NCBI RefSeq assembly: GCF_001543105.1
Contig: NZ_CP014159.1
Coordinates: 310,001-374,000, forward strand
DNA length: 64,000 nucleotides
From: Aerococcus christensenii
GTDB taxonomy: Bacteria; Bacillota; Bacilli; Lactobacillales; Aerococcaceae
Direction of reading: 5' to 3'
The notes under the pieces were generated by a model, which worked only from the letters and a program-made list of their open reading frames with translations, had not been told where the DNA came from and ran no database searches. Both the position numbers and the translations under genes were made by a program. Shown here piece by piece: positions 55,898 to 64,000 of this stretch. How positions within the stretch are numbered: the stretch's first letter is position 1; the number at the start of each line of letters is the position of its first letter.

Positions 55898-56935
55898 CTA
55901 ATCATTTATCTTAGGATCTAAAGCATCCCGTAACCCATTGGCTAACATATTAAAGGAAATCATCACTGAACAAAGAACTCCAGCTGGATACCACATAAGA
56001 TGTGGCAAGAATCTGAAAGTCTTGTATCCATCATTAATCAATGTTCCCAAAGAAGCTTGGGGTGCAGGAATTCCTAATCCAATAAAGCTCAAGAACGCTT
56101 CAAAGAAAATCGCTGCTGGAATAGAAAAAATGGTTTGGATAATCACTACCCCTGCAATATTAGGTAAAATATGCTTCACCGCAATATTAAAACCCGATTC
56201 CCCTAAAGAACGTGCAGCTAACACATATTCTGCATTTTTGATTTTTAAGGTTTCTGCCCGAACTAACCGAGCCATAGTGATCCATTCTGTAAAAGCTAAA
56301 GCAATAATAATGGAAGCAATCCCTGGTTTTAATACTAATAAAAGCAAAATCACAATAACAAGATTTGGTACCCCAGACATAACTTCTAGAAAACGTTGCA
56401 TCAAATTATCGACTCTGCCACCAAACCATCCAGAAACAATTCCGTAAGGCACCCCAATCACTAAATTAAGAGTAGCTGCAACAATACCAATAAAGAGAGA
56501 AACGCGCGTTCCGTATAAAATCCGAGATAAGAGATCTCTTCCTAAAGCATCCGTTCCTAAATAGAAATATTGCCCATTCGGCACTCCAGCGTGTGCATAA
56601 GCATCAATCGCTGCACCTGCCACTCTCGTTTTTCCATCAAATAAAGATAACCATTCTAATCCAGGAATTTTAGGAGGTAAGTTAGCAAATTGAGCGTTTT
56701 GAGCTGCATAATCATGAGGAGCTAACAGGGGAGCCATTAAAGCCAAAACTGTTACAATAACTAAAATCACTAAAGATACAATTGCGGCTTTATTTTTCGT
56801 TAATCGACGCCAAGCATCTTGAAGGAAGCTCAGAGAAGGTGCAGAAATGGTCTCAGCATCCATAAAGTTTTTATGGGACACTGGTTTAAAATTATCCGCT
56901 GACATAGCTTTTATAGCGAGATTTTTTTCAGCCAT
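55898..56935 (-). CDS. oppC: Oligopeptide ABC transporter permease OppC
   Basis: The 345-aa permease has an N-terminal OppC helix (KAAIVSLVILVIVTVLALMA), YLGTDALGRDLLSRILYGTR, and the EAA loop AARSLGESGFNIAVKHILPN. Five or six membrane helices. It starts on the base after the oppB stop codon. Confidence 0.94.
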   Translation of the reverse strand: MAEKNLAIKAMSADNFKPVSHKNFMDAETISAPSLSFLQDAWRRLTKNKAAIVSLVILVIVTVLALMAPLLAPHDYAAQNAQFANLPPKIPGLEWLSLFDGKTRVAGAAIDAYAHAGVPNGQYFYLGTDALGRDLLSRILYGTRVSLFIGIVAATLNLVIGVPYGIVSGWFGGRVDNLMQRFLEVMSGVPNLVIVILLLLVLKPGIASIIIALAFTEWITMARLVRAETLKIKNAEYVLAARSLGESGFNIAVKHILPNIAGVVIIQTIFSIPAAIFFEAFLSFIGLGIPAPQASLGTLINDGYKTFRFLPHLMWYPAGVLCSVMISFNMLANGLRDALDPKIND

Positions 56936-57880
56936 CTAATTTTCCCCCTCACTAGCCACACGAATACGTGGATCAATAATACCGTATAAAATATCAACAA
57001 TTAATAAAATAACAACTAAGGAAGTCGAATAAAACATCGTCATTCCCATAATGGTCGAATAGTCATTTGTTGTAATTGACTTAACGAATTGTTCTCCAAT
57101 TCCCGGAATAGCAAAGATATTTTCAACAACCATTGACCCTGTCATCAAGGCAACAGATAGAGGCCCTAGGATCGTTACCAAAGGAATCAAAGCATTTCTT
57201 ACTCCGTGCTTGAAAGCCACCGCTGTTCGACTCAATCCCTTAGCTCGCGCTAATTCAATATAATCAGAATTCAACACATCCACCATCTCCGTACGTACAA
57301 ATCGTGCAGAGTTCGCTAAAGGCGAAATAGCTAAAGCAATGGTTGGAAGAATAGAAGAAGCAAATCCTTTATCCCACAAAGCAATTGGAAACCATCCCAA
57401 TTTCACCGCAAAAATAAGTTGTAATAACACAGCAAACACAAAGTTAGGAATAGATTGCCCTAAAATAGATAAGAAGGTTAATGTTGAATCTATCCATGTA
57501 TTCCGATACATAGCAGACAAAACACCAAAAACTGTTCCAATCACAGTCCCTAAAACTAAGGCTTGCGCCCCTAATTGAATAGATGGCCAAATTCTTGCTC
57601 CTAATAATTCGGAAACAGGCGTATTATTAAATTGGAAAGAAATACCAAAGTCCCCTTTGACCATTCCAAAAATATACCGAATATATTGAACAAAAATGGG
57701 ATCATTTAAGCCATAGCGTTCATTCATAATATAAATTTGCTCAGGTGACAATTTATCTTCATTAGAATAAGGGGTTCCTGGCAGTAACTTCATCAAGAAA
57801 AATGTAATCGTTGCAATTAGAAATAGTGTGAGAATCATAAAAAATATTCTTCTAAGTAAAAATTTCCCATAAGATTTCAT
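56936..57880 (-). CDS. oppB: Oligopeptide ABC transporter permease OppB
   Basis: The 314-aa permease has FLLRRIFFMILTLFLIATIT, YGLNDPIFVQYIRYI, GDFGISFQFNNTPVSEL, and the EAA loop ELARAKGLSRTAVAFKHGVR. The ATG at 57880 lies 9 bases after GAGGAGGTG; a GTG four codons earlier is part of that site. It is first in oppBCDF, with no binding protein in the operon. The promoter must lie in the short gap shared with the DUF3899 gene. Confidence 0.93.
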   Translation of the reverse strand: MKSYGKFLLRRIFFMILTLFLIATITFFLMKLLPGTPYSNEDKLSPEQIYIMNERYGLNDPIFVQYIRYIFGMVKGDFGISFQFNNTPVSELLGARIWPSIQLGAQALVLGTVIGTVFGVLSAMYRNTWIDSTLTFLSILGQSIPNFVFAVLLQLIFAVKLGWFPIALWDKGFASSILPTIALAISPLANSARFVRTEMVDVLNSDYIELARAKGLSRTAVAFKHGVRNALIPLVTILGPLSVALMTGSMVVENIFAIPGIGEQFVKSITTNDYSTIMGMTMFYSTSLVVILLIVDILYGIIDPRIRVASEGEN

Positions 57881-57945
57881 AAATTGCAGCACCTCCTCAT
57901 TTATGGTAACTTAAGACTAATAGGAAAGAAAAAGAAAGGGACACC

Positions 57946-58311
57946 ATGAAAAAAAAATTAAAATTAATTTTATTGATCGTTTTAACGCTATTACCCCTAC
58001 TCTACCACTTAACCCTCTCTTCAAAGGGATTCTTTTTAGACCTTAGCAACGGCTATTTTATGATAGCCGGCTTTATCCTTATTCCTTCTTTAGGTCTATG
58101 GATCATCCATTCTGGGACTTTTGACAACTTCCATGCTATGTGGAAGAAATATGGCCTTCACCTGTTTCGACCAAATCCCGTTCAAGATAATCAAGAACCT
58201 CTTGTTCCTTTGTCGGATTTAATGACAAAGAATTATCAACAAGGACTAATGATAGGTGGCTTTTTCTTAACGTTATCTCTTACATTTTTAATATTATACT
58301 TACTATTTTAG
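57946..58311 (+). CDS. DUF3899 family membrane protein
   Basis: A 121-aa protein with three helices (about residues 5-22, 36-56 and 100-119). The middle part IAGFILIPSLGLWIIHSGTF followed by DNFHAMWKKYG fits the DUF3899 family of small Firmicute membrane proteins. Function unknown. It diverges from oppB with about 65 bases between them and converges with the first oppA gene. Confidence 0.75.
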   Translation: MKKKLKLILLIVLTLLPLLYHLTLSSKGFFLDLSNGYFMIAGFILIPSLGLWIIHSGTFDNFHAMWKKYGLHLFRPNPVQDNQEPLVPLSDLMTKNYQQGLMIGGFFLTLSLTFLILYLLF

Positions 58312-58511
58312 CAAAAATCATTGCACTTTTGTTTGAAATTTCATAAAAATTTAAAAAAACGCCAAAATTTAATCTTTTTTTGAAGGAAAAATCGTTTTAT
58401 TGAGATTCCATCCAAAATTCCACTCCTTTTATGGCATAAAATCTAACACATTCTTCTTTTCCTAACCTTTTTAACATTTTTTCTTCTCATCATCTCCTCC
58501 CAATCTCTACC

Positions 58512-58543
58512 AAAAAAGCTAGGCCCTCTTGCCTAGCTTTTTT
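58512..58543. terminator. Convergent terminator of the DUF3899 gene and oppA
   Basis: A perfect 13-bp stem (AAAAAAGCTAGGC and its complement) with a 6-base loop. The rest of the gap (58312-58600) is AT-rich with nothing recognisable. Confidence 0.9.
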
Positions 58544-58600
58544 TGCATCTAGTAGAGAATCTTTTCTCTTAGTCATGTCATAAATGGTTCACTTCTGAAA

Positions 58601-60226
58601 TTATTCAAAATAAGCTGTTCTAAAGTCAAATTCTAAATTGACAGGTCTAAAGATAATTCCCTTTAAGCGAGGATTGCGCAATTGAGTTTCTGCCGCTTGA
58701 TAAAGAACTACTAAAGCATGATCATCGGTCAATATTTTTTGCGCTTTTTTGAAATCTTCCCAACGTTCCTTAGGTTTCAACGCATCTTCATTGGCAGCTT
58801 TAGCTAAAATGGCATCATATTCTGCATTACTATAATCCCCTGAATTATACGCATTTCCTGTCTTATAAAGGTCATAGAAGTTAGAAGCATCTGCATAATC
58901 TGCTCCCCATTCCGTTAAGACCAAATCAAAATCTTTCTTTTTCATTTGTTTTAAGCGATTTTTCTTTGGAACATTAACCAATTCTACTTGAACACCTGGC
59001 AAATGATTTTGAATCTGCCCTTGAATATATTGACATTCTTTTTTCGCTTTTTCATCATCATCTGCTAACAAACGAATGGTCAGTTGATCTTTTCCTAATT
59101 CTTTTTTAGCTTCTTCCCATAATTCTTTAGCTTTGTTACCATCTGCTTTTTCTGGGACAGCAACTTCATCTACAAAGTCTTTTTGAGTGTCTGGATTAAA
59201 ATAAAATTTCTTTGGCAAAAAGGTAGAAGTAGCAACCGATCCATCTCCAATAATTTGTTGGGTAAGAGCCTTATTGTCGATAGCAAAATCAATAGCTTCA
59301 CGAAGCTTTGCATTATTTAGATAATCTTTTTTCCGGTTAAATTCAAGATAACTTAGCCGTGCTTTTTCTCTCTTCACTGCTTTAGGATGATCTGCAAATT
59401 GTTTCACCGTCTCACCCGTTAAAATAGCATTATCGATTTTTCCAGCCTCAAATAAATTCACATTAGTCGAAACTTCTTTCATTACTTGAACTTCGATTGT
59501 TTCAACCTTCACCTTATCTGCTGCAAAGAAATTAGGATTTTTCTTTAACGTCCACTTATTAGAGGAACCATCCCATTCTGTGATTTGGTAAGGTCCACTT
59601 GCTAAAACATTTTCTGCAGACGTCCCATACTGATCGCCTTTTTCTTCTACAAACTTCTTGTTTAAAGGATAGAAAGAAACAAACGCCAATAAGTGATTAA
59701 TATACGGTGTTGGACGATTTAATCGAATTTCAATCGTATAATCATCCAAAGCTTTTACTCCGATCGTTTGATAATCTTTTTGTCCCTTCAAAATTTCAGG
59801 ACCATTTTCAAAATTTTCTAGCAAATATGAATAGGAAGCTCCTGTCTTTGGATTTGCTAATCTTTGAACTGCATATACAAAATCATGCGCTGTAATCTTA
59901 TCCCCATTAGCCCATTTGGCATCTTCACGTAATTTTATTTTAACTAATTTTCCATCTTTAGAAATTTCAGGAAGCTCCTTAGCTAACGAAGGATGAACTT
60001 CATTTTTTTCATCTTCCCAAAATAATCCTTCTTGCAAATGTCCAAGATAGTTAGCTGCATTGATATCTTGAACTAACGAAGAATCTAAAGTGGATAACTC
60101 AGTTGGTGCCGCATACACTACTTTATTTTCAGCTGCTCCTTTAGAGTTCTCTGAAGATTGACTACACCCAGCACTTATCAAAGCCATTCCTGTTAACCAT
60201 CCAACCATTACTTTCTTCAATCGCAT
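58601..60226 (-). CDS. oppA: Oligopeptide-binding lipoprotein (OppA type), copy 1
   Basis: A 541-aa solute-binding protein with a signal peptide and lipobox ISAGC (Cys21). Family 5 features are ELSTLDSSLVQDINAANYLG, LREDAKWANGDKITAHDFVY, LASGPYQITEWDG and DLVLTEWGADYADASNFYDL. It captures peptides outside the cell for OppBCDF. It is close in sequence and equal in length to copy 2, so the pair arose by duplication. It has its own promoter (60264-60291). Confidence 0.92.
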   Translation of the reverse strand: MRLKKVMVGWLTGMALISAGCSQSSENSKGAAENKVVYAAPTELSTLDSSLVQDINAANYLGHLQEGLFWEDEKNEVHPSLAKELPEISKDGKLVKIKLREDAKWANGDKITAHDFVYAVQRLANPKTGASYSYLLENFENGPEILKGQKDYQTIGVKALDDYTIEIRLNRPTPYINHLLAFVSFYPLNKKFVEEKGDQYGTSAENVLASGPYQITEWDGSSNKWTLKKNPNFFAADKVKVETIEVQVMKEVSTNVNLFEAGKIDNAILTGETVKQFADHPKAVKREKARLSYLEFNRKKDYLNNAKLREAIDFAIDNKALTQQIIGDGSVATSTFLPKKFYFNPDTQKDFVDEVAVPEKADGNKAKELWEEAKKELGKDQLTIRLLADDDEKAKKECQYIQGQIQNHLPGVQVELVNVPKKNRLKQMKKKDFDLVLTEWGADYADASNFYDLYKTGNAYNSGDYSNAEYDAILAKAANEDALKPKERWEDFKKAQKILTDDHALVVLYQAAETQLRNPRLKGIIFRPVNLEFDFRTAYFE

Positions 60227-60263
60227 GATTTGTTTGCCTCCTTAAAAATTAGATATTTTTACC

Positions 60264-60291
60264 ATTTTATCTCTTTTTTAACAAAAGTCAA
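60264..60291 (-). promoter_or_regulatory. Predicted SigA promoter of oppA copy 1
   Basis: On the minus strand TTGACT, 16 bases, TAAAAT, about 40 bases before the start. Confidence 0.7.
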
Positions 60292-60376
60292 TCAATTTTG
60301 AAAATACAAACAAATAAAGCATCTTGATTATTAAATGTAAGGAAAGTACTCTGATAATCCTTCTAACCTCTTCTTA

Positions 60377-60436
60377 ATTTAAAAGAAAATCGTATCAGAT
60401 TACCACTTAAAAAGTGATGCTCTAATACGATTTTCA
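60377..60436 (-). terminator. Terminator of oppA copy 2
   Basis: GAAAATCGTATCAGA pairs with TCTAATACGATTTTC (one mismatch), with an inner CACTT/AAGTG helix, followed on the minus strand by TTTTAAATT. It separates the two oppA genes into independent units. Confidence 0.8.
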
Positions 60437-60477
60437 TCTATTTTATTCTTCTTTATTCTTCTAATTCTTCACTAAAC

Positions 60478-62103
60478 TTATTTGGCATCTTTATCGATAT
60501 AAGCAGAACGATAATCAAAGTCTACCCCGCCACTCCGGTAAACAATACCTTTTACACGAGGATTTCTTAATTCAGCATCTTTAGCTTGATAGAGAACCAC
60601 AGCAGGAACATCTTCTGTAAAGAGTTTTTGAGCTTTTAAAAAGTCTTGCCAACGTGCTGCTGGATTTTCTGCATCTTGTATAGATGCTTTCTTTAATAAA
60701 GCGTCATATTGAGCATTTGAATAGTTAGAACGATTGTAAGCATTTCCTGTTTTGAATAAGTCAAAGAAGTTGCTTGCATCTGCATAATCTGCTGACCAAC
60801 CAGATAAAGCCATGTCGTAATCTTTATTATTAACCTTAGCAATTCGATTTTTACCTGGCAAAGTCACAAGATCTACATGAACGCCTGAAAGGGTATTTTG
60901 AATTTGCCCTTGAATATATTCTCCAACTTTCTTAGAGCCTTCATCATCAGAACACAATAATTTCACAGAAATCTCGCTCTTACCCAATTCAGCTTTGGCC
61001 TTTTCCCATTTTTCTTTTGCTTTATTCACATCATAAGCCGAAGGAATATTAGCATCGTCGACAAAATCAGCCCCCGTTTCTGGGTTAAAAATAAAGTCTC
61101 TAGGAATAAAAGTACTGATCGCTGTAGAGCCGTCTGCTTTAATCTTGTTTGCTAACTCTTCATTGTTAATCGCATGAGCAATAGCTTGTCTGAAATCTTT
61201 ATTTTTCAGTGCAGGATGTTCATGATTCATTTGAATGTAATAAGTTGAAGCTTGTGGGCGATATTGAAGCGATGGGTTGCCTTTATATTGTTTGACCACT
61301 TCTCCACGTAGAAGAGCATTATCTACTTCTCCGTTTTCAAATAAATTAGCTGCCGTCGCATTTTCTTTAATAACTTGGACATTAATTTCGTTTAATTTTA
61401 CTTTATCCGCGTTGTAGAAATTAGGATTTTTCTTCAATTTGAATTTTAATCCTGTTCCATCCCAATCAGTAACTTGGAAAGGTCCAGAAGCAATAGAATT
61501 ATCAGAAGATGTCCCATAGCGATCGCCTTTTTCTTCTACAAATTTCTGATTTAATGGAGAAAAACAACAAAAGGCTAATAAATGATTTAAGTATGGAAGA
61601 GGTTTGGATAATTTAATTTCAATGGTGTAATCATCCAAAGCTTTTACCCCAATTTTATCAACAGGCGCCTTTCCAGCTAATACTTCTTCAGAATTTTCAA
61701 AACCATCTAGCAGATAAGAGTAGGCTGCCCCTACTTTAGGATCTGCTAACCGGTGAATAGCATACACAAAATCATGCGCTGTAATCTTATCTCCGTTGGA
61801 CCACTTGGCATCTTGTCTCATTTTGATAGTATGCGTCAAACCATCTTCTGAAACTTTTGGTAATTCTGTTGCTAGATCAGGTTGAGGTTGATTCTTTTCA
61901 TCCTCCCAATACAAGCCGGCTTGGACTTGTCCAATGAAGTTTCCACTCGTCGTATCTTGACTAAGGGTTGAATCTAACGTTGACATTTCTTGTAATTCTG
62001 TTCTATTCACTACATCCGTTTTGGAAGAGTTTCCCCCACCACATCCAGCGAGACCCAAAGCAGTTCCAGCTAAGAAAGTTAATGCATATTTTCTTAGTTT
62101 CAT
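60478..62103 (-). CDS. oppA: Oligopeptide-binding lipoprotein (OppA type), copy 2
   Basis: A 541-aa lipoprotein with lipobox LAGC followed by a GGG spacer. It shares with copy 1 EMSTLDSTLSQDTTSGNFIG, MRQDAKWSNGDKITAHDFVY, IASGPFQVTDWDG and ALSGWSADYADASNFFDLFK. Divergence in the central ligand-binding part suggests different peptide preference. The ATG at 62103 has GGAGGG 6 bases upstream; a start at 62154 would put 17 extra residues before the signal peptide. Confidence 0.92.
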   Translation of the reverse strand: MKLRKYALTFLAGTALGLAGCGGGNSSKTDVVNRTELQEMSTLDSTLSQDTTSGNFIGQVQAGLYWEDEKNQPQPDLATELPKVSEDGLTHTIKMRQDAKWSNGDKITAHDFVYAIHRLADPKVGAAYSYLLDGFENSEEVLAGKAPVDKIGVKALDDYTIEIKLSKPLPYLNHLLAFCCFSPLNQKFVEEKGDRYGTSSDNSIASGPFQVTDWDGTGLKFKLKKNPNFYNADKVKLNEINVQVIKENATAANLFENGEVDNALLRGEVVKQYKGNPSLQYRPQASTYYIQMNHEHPALKNKDFRQAIAHAINNEELANKIKADGSTAISTFIPRDFIFNPETGADFVDDANIPSAYDVNKAKEKWEKAKAELGKSEISVKLLCSDDEGSKKVGEYIQGQIQNTLSGVHVDLVTLPGKNRIAKVNNKDYDMALSGWSADYADASNFFDLFKTGNAYNRSNYSNAQYDALLKKASIQDAENPAARWQDFLKAQKLFTEDVPAVVLYQAKDAELRNPRVKGIVYRSGGVDFDYRSAYIDKDAK

Positions 62104-62164
62104 ATAAATCCCTCCTATTTCTTCTTGGATTACATTAGCAAATATAACTCCCAATTTACTGACA

Positions 62165-62194
62165 ATTATAACAATTCTCCCAGCTATTAAACAA
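62165..62194 (-). promoter_or_regulatory. Predicted promoter of oppA copy 2
   Basis: On the minus strand TTGTTT, 18 bases, TATAAT with an upstream TGT (extended -10). Confidence 0.55.
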
Positions 62195-62301
62195 GCCCTG
62201 TCAATGCTTCTTAAGTGATATTTTTTTATTTTTTATCCAAAAAACTCTTATTTTCTTCACTTTTTAACTTTCACACTTTGCTCAGTTTTTATTTTCTATT
62301 T

Positions 62302-63672
62302 TTAGAGTTCTTCAAGTTGTCCAAGTTTTCTTAGGGTTTCTGTATACAAAGCCAACAACGTTTCAAGCGAATCTATACAAATATACTCGTTAGCTTGGTG
62401 AGCAATTTTTTGATCGGTTGGCAGACTTGCTCCAAAGCTAACACAATTAGGAATAAATTTACTATAAGTGACTCCCCCACTAATTTGTAATTCTTGATCC
62501 AAATCTGGATAAAATTCTTTATAAGTCTGCATCAAAGCCTGAATAGCTGGGCGATTAGCATCCTGCAGAGTCCAAGGAACATCATAAGTCACTAAAAATT
62601 CAAAATCCGGGAAACTTTTTTGCAATTGCTCAGCTAACCAACGACTATCTGTTGAATTTGGATAGCGAATATCAATTTCAAACATAATTTCTCCGCTTTC
62701 TTTCCAATGGATTGTTCCTAAGTTAAAGGTTAATTTTCCCATTTCCTTTGTTCCTTGAGCAATCCCTACACCTTCTCCATTAAATTGTCCCAATCTTTCA
62801 AAAAGATAGCTGGCATAATCATCTTGATAAGCTTCTGATACAAGTGCTAATGCTTGTACGATCGCATTAATCCCTAATTCAGGCGTTGAGGCATGCGCCC
62901 CTACTCCCTTAATGTCAATTTGAACCTTATCTTCTACTTTGTGTATTACCGCATCTATATTGTGCAAGTTGCAATAGACTTCAGCCGGCTTACTATTTGA
63001 GGTCTTAAGAATAAGTGTAGCTGAAGATGCCACCACATTAGAACCTTCTCCTCCCTTCAAACTGAGGATCAAACTTTCTTTTGGAACTTGACTGCTACAT
63101 TCAACAGTGTAAGCTCCCTTTTCCCCTATACAAAGTGGGAAAGTTCCATCCGGCGTAAAGGCAAAATCAGGAGCAGGAACTTGCCAACGATAGTATTTCA
63201 TATCATCCATATTCGTTTCTTCATCCCCACCATAAACTAAACGCAACTGATTTTTCAAAGGAATGCCGTAATCTTTTAAGATCTTGAAAGCATAGTAGAC
63301 TAAAACGGCAGCTCGTTTCATGTCATCAGTGCCGCGCGCATAGAGACGATTTCCTATAATTTCTGCAGAAAAAGGATCTCTATCCCATCCAGCACCCACG
63401 CCAACAACATCTAAGTGACTAACGACCTCCACAGTCTTTTCCTTCCCGGTATGAGGAGAATCAATAGTGACTACATGTCCTTCATAATTTTTAACCACAA
63501 AGCCATCCTTTTTAGCCATATTCTCTATCCAATTCAAAGCTTCAGCTACCCCTTTACCATAGGGCTGCCCTTCTTTAGCAGTCGTCATATCTCGTACAGA
63601 CGGAATACGTAAACAAGCTTGTAAACTTTCAATTAAATCCTCACGATAAGCAGCAAAATCTATCCTTGCCAT
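62302..63672 (-). CDS. pepV: Sapep/PepV-type dipeptidase
   Basis: The 456-aa M20-family metallopeptidase cleaves dipeptides in the cytosol. Metal-site motifs are SHLDVVGVG (His86, Asp88), YARGTDDMKRAAVL, GGDEETNMDDMKY and FTPDGTFPLCIGEKG, with HASTPELGINAI in the dimer/lid domain. Placement next to two peptide-binding proteins suggests a role in using imported peptides. It diverges from the pepQ-like gene. Confidence 0.93.
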   Translation of the reverse strand: MARIDFAAYREDLIESLQACLRIPSVRDMTTAKEGQPYGKGVAEALNWIENMAKKDGFVVKNYEGHVVTIDSPHTGKEKTVEVVSHLDVVGVGAGWDRDPFSAEIIGNRLYARGTDDMKRAAVLVYYAFKILKDYGIPLKNQLRLVYGGDEETNMDDMKYYRWQVPAPDFAFTPDGTFPLCIGEKGAYTVECSSQVPKESLILSLKGGEGSNVVASSATLILKTSNSKPAEVYCNLHNIDAVIHKVEDKVQIDIKGVGAHASTPELGINAIVQALALVSEAYQDDYASYLFERLGQFNGEGVGIAQGTKEMGKLTFNLGTIHWKESGEIMFEIDIRYPNSTDSRWLAEQLQKSFPDFEFLVTYDVPWTLQDANRPAIQALMQTYKEFYPDLDQELQISGGVTYSKFIPNCVSFGASLPTDQKIAHQANEYICIDSLETLLALYTETLRKLGQLEEL

Positions 63673-63770
63673 GAAATCTCCCTCTTTCCTTCACTTATCT
63701 TTTCTCTAGTCTAACAAAACCTTAAGCTAAGATCTATTACTAAAAAAGAATTTATTCTTTAGATTCATGC

Positions 63771-63776
63771 TATAAT
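63771..63776 (+). promoter_or_regulatory. Extended -10 element of the pepQ-like gene
   Basis: TGCTATAAT, about 30 bases before the ATG; no convincing -35. Confidence 0.5.
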
Positions 63777-63806
63777 AAGGACAAATCCATTTATAGGAGG
63801 TTGCCT

Positions 63807-64000
63807 ATGTCGAACAACAGGCTGGAAATATTAAAACATACCCTTATTCAAAATCATCTTGATGCATTCCTTATTTCCGATCCTTTTGCCATTTCTTACT
63901 ACTATGATATAGAGTTTGATCCTAACGAAAGAATTTGGTTAATGATTGTTCAACCTGATCAACAACCTATCCTTATTGCTAATGAATTATTTGTATTCGA
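63807..64000 (+). CDS. Probable Xaa-Pro peptidase (PepQ/aminopeptidase P family), 5-prime part
   Basis: The first 64 codons are present: NRLEILKHTLIQNHLDAFLI, SDPFAISYYYDIEFDP and RIWLMIVQPDQQPILIANEL. This is the creatinase N-terminal domain typical of Xaa-Pro dipeptidases and aminopeptidase P-like enzymes. The catalytic domain lies beyond the window. A TAGGAGG site precedes the ATG. It would complement PepV by cleaving proline peptides. Confidence 0.8.
   Translation, partial: MSNNRLEILKHTLIQNHLDAFLISDPFAISYYYDIEFDPNERIWLMIVQPDQQPILIANELFVF

Noticed and set aside
55938..56447. 169-codon plus-strand frame
   Set aside because: Lies wholly antisense to oppC; no start signals and no family resemblance.
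1..64000. CRISPR arrays, prophage, insertion sequences, rRNA or tRNA genes
   Set aside because: No regularly spaced repeats, transposase or phage genes, or tRNA/rRNA-like sequence were seen on reading through; very degenerate remnants could be missed by eye.

Overview
The window is chromosomal core DNA of a low-GC Gram-positive bacterium, most likely a member of the Lactobacillales. The evidence is the PASTA-domain Ser/Thr kinase, RNase J2, UPF0223 and YlbG genes, the mevalonate-pathway pair mvaA/mvaS, the degenerate LexA-box consensus of Firmicutes, CcpA-type cre sites, strong AGGAGG ribosome binding sites and sortase A. An Aerococcus/Carnobacterium-like relative is my guess; nothing here fixes the genus. 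No rRNA, tRNA, CRISPR array, prophage or insertion sequence is visible. Most genes lie on the minus strand.

Layout. (1) 1-14504, minus: a Bacillus-like housekeeping block gmk-rpoZ-priA-fmt-rsmB-prpC-prkC-rsgA-rpe-thiN-rpmB-yloU-fakA, then a luciferase-like oxidoreductase inserted before the first codons of a probable recG. (2) 14648-15041, plus: a 97-codon gene behind a consensus promoter carrying three LexA-type (SOS) boxes. (3) 15134-20249, minus: cls, a ThiT-like S-component paralogue, rnjB and asd; sortase A diverges from asd. (4) 21149-26351: pnp, rpsO with a structured leader, uvrB, and rpsT on plus. (5) 26490-27576: a PTS IIC gene broken by a frameshift. (6) 27720-37405, minus: holA, comEC, comEA, rsmD, ylbG, ftsW, typA, an inositol-phosphatase family gene and UPF0223. 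(7) 37526-40418: a polar amino acid ABC importer. (8) 40644-46481: pdhABCD with a pair of inverted cre sites upstream, and def divergent from it. (9) 46541-53477: coaBC, thrC, thiT under a TPP riboswitch, pyrR, and convergent mvaA and mvaS. (10) 53647-64000: a 39-aa membrane peptide, oppBCDF, a DUF3899 protein, two oppA-type lipoproteins, pepV and the start of a pepQ-like gene.

How it works together. The first block couples translation (fmt, rsmB, rsgA, rpmB), replication restart (priA) and cell-wall signalling (prkC/prpC). The pdh cluster makes acetyl-CoA, which mvaS and mvaA turn into mevalonate for isoprenoids. ThiT supplies thiamine and ThiN makes thiamine pyrophosphate, the cofactor of PdhAB. 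Opp, OppA and PepV form a peptide uptake and hydrolysis route.

The most noteworthy item is the small SOS-controlled gene at 14748-15041. Other points of interest are the frameshifted PTS gene, the ThiT paralogue without thiamine-site residues, the TPP riboswitch that begins inside the pyrR stop codon, the cre inverted pair, and the unannotated 39-aa membrane peptide. I see no clear multi-gene novel system; the window is mainly conserved core genome.
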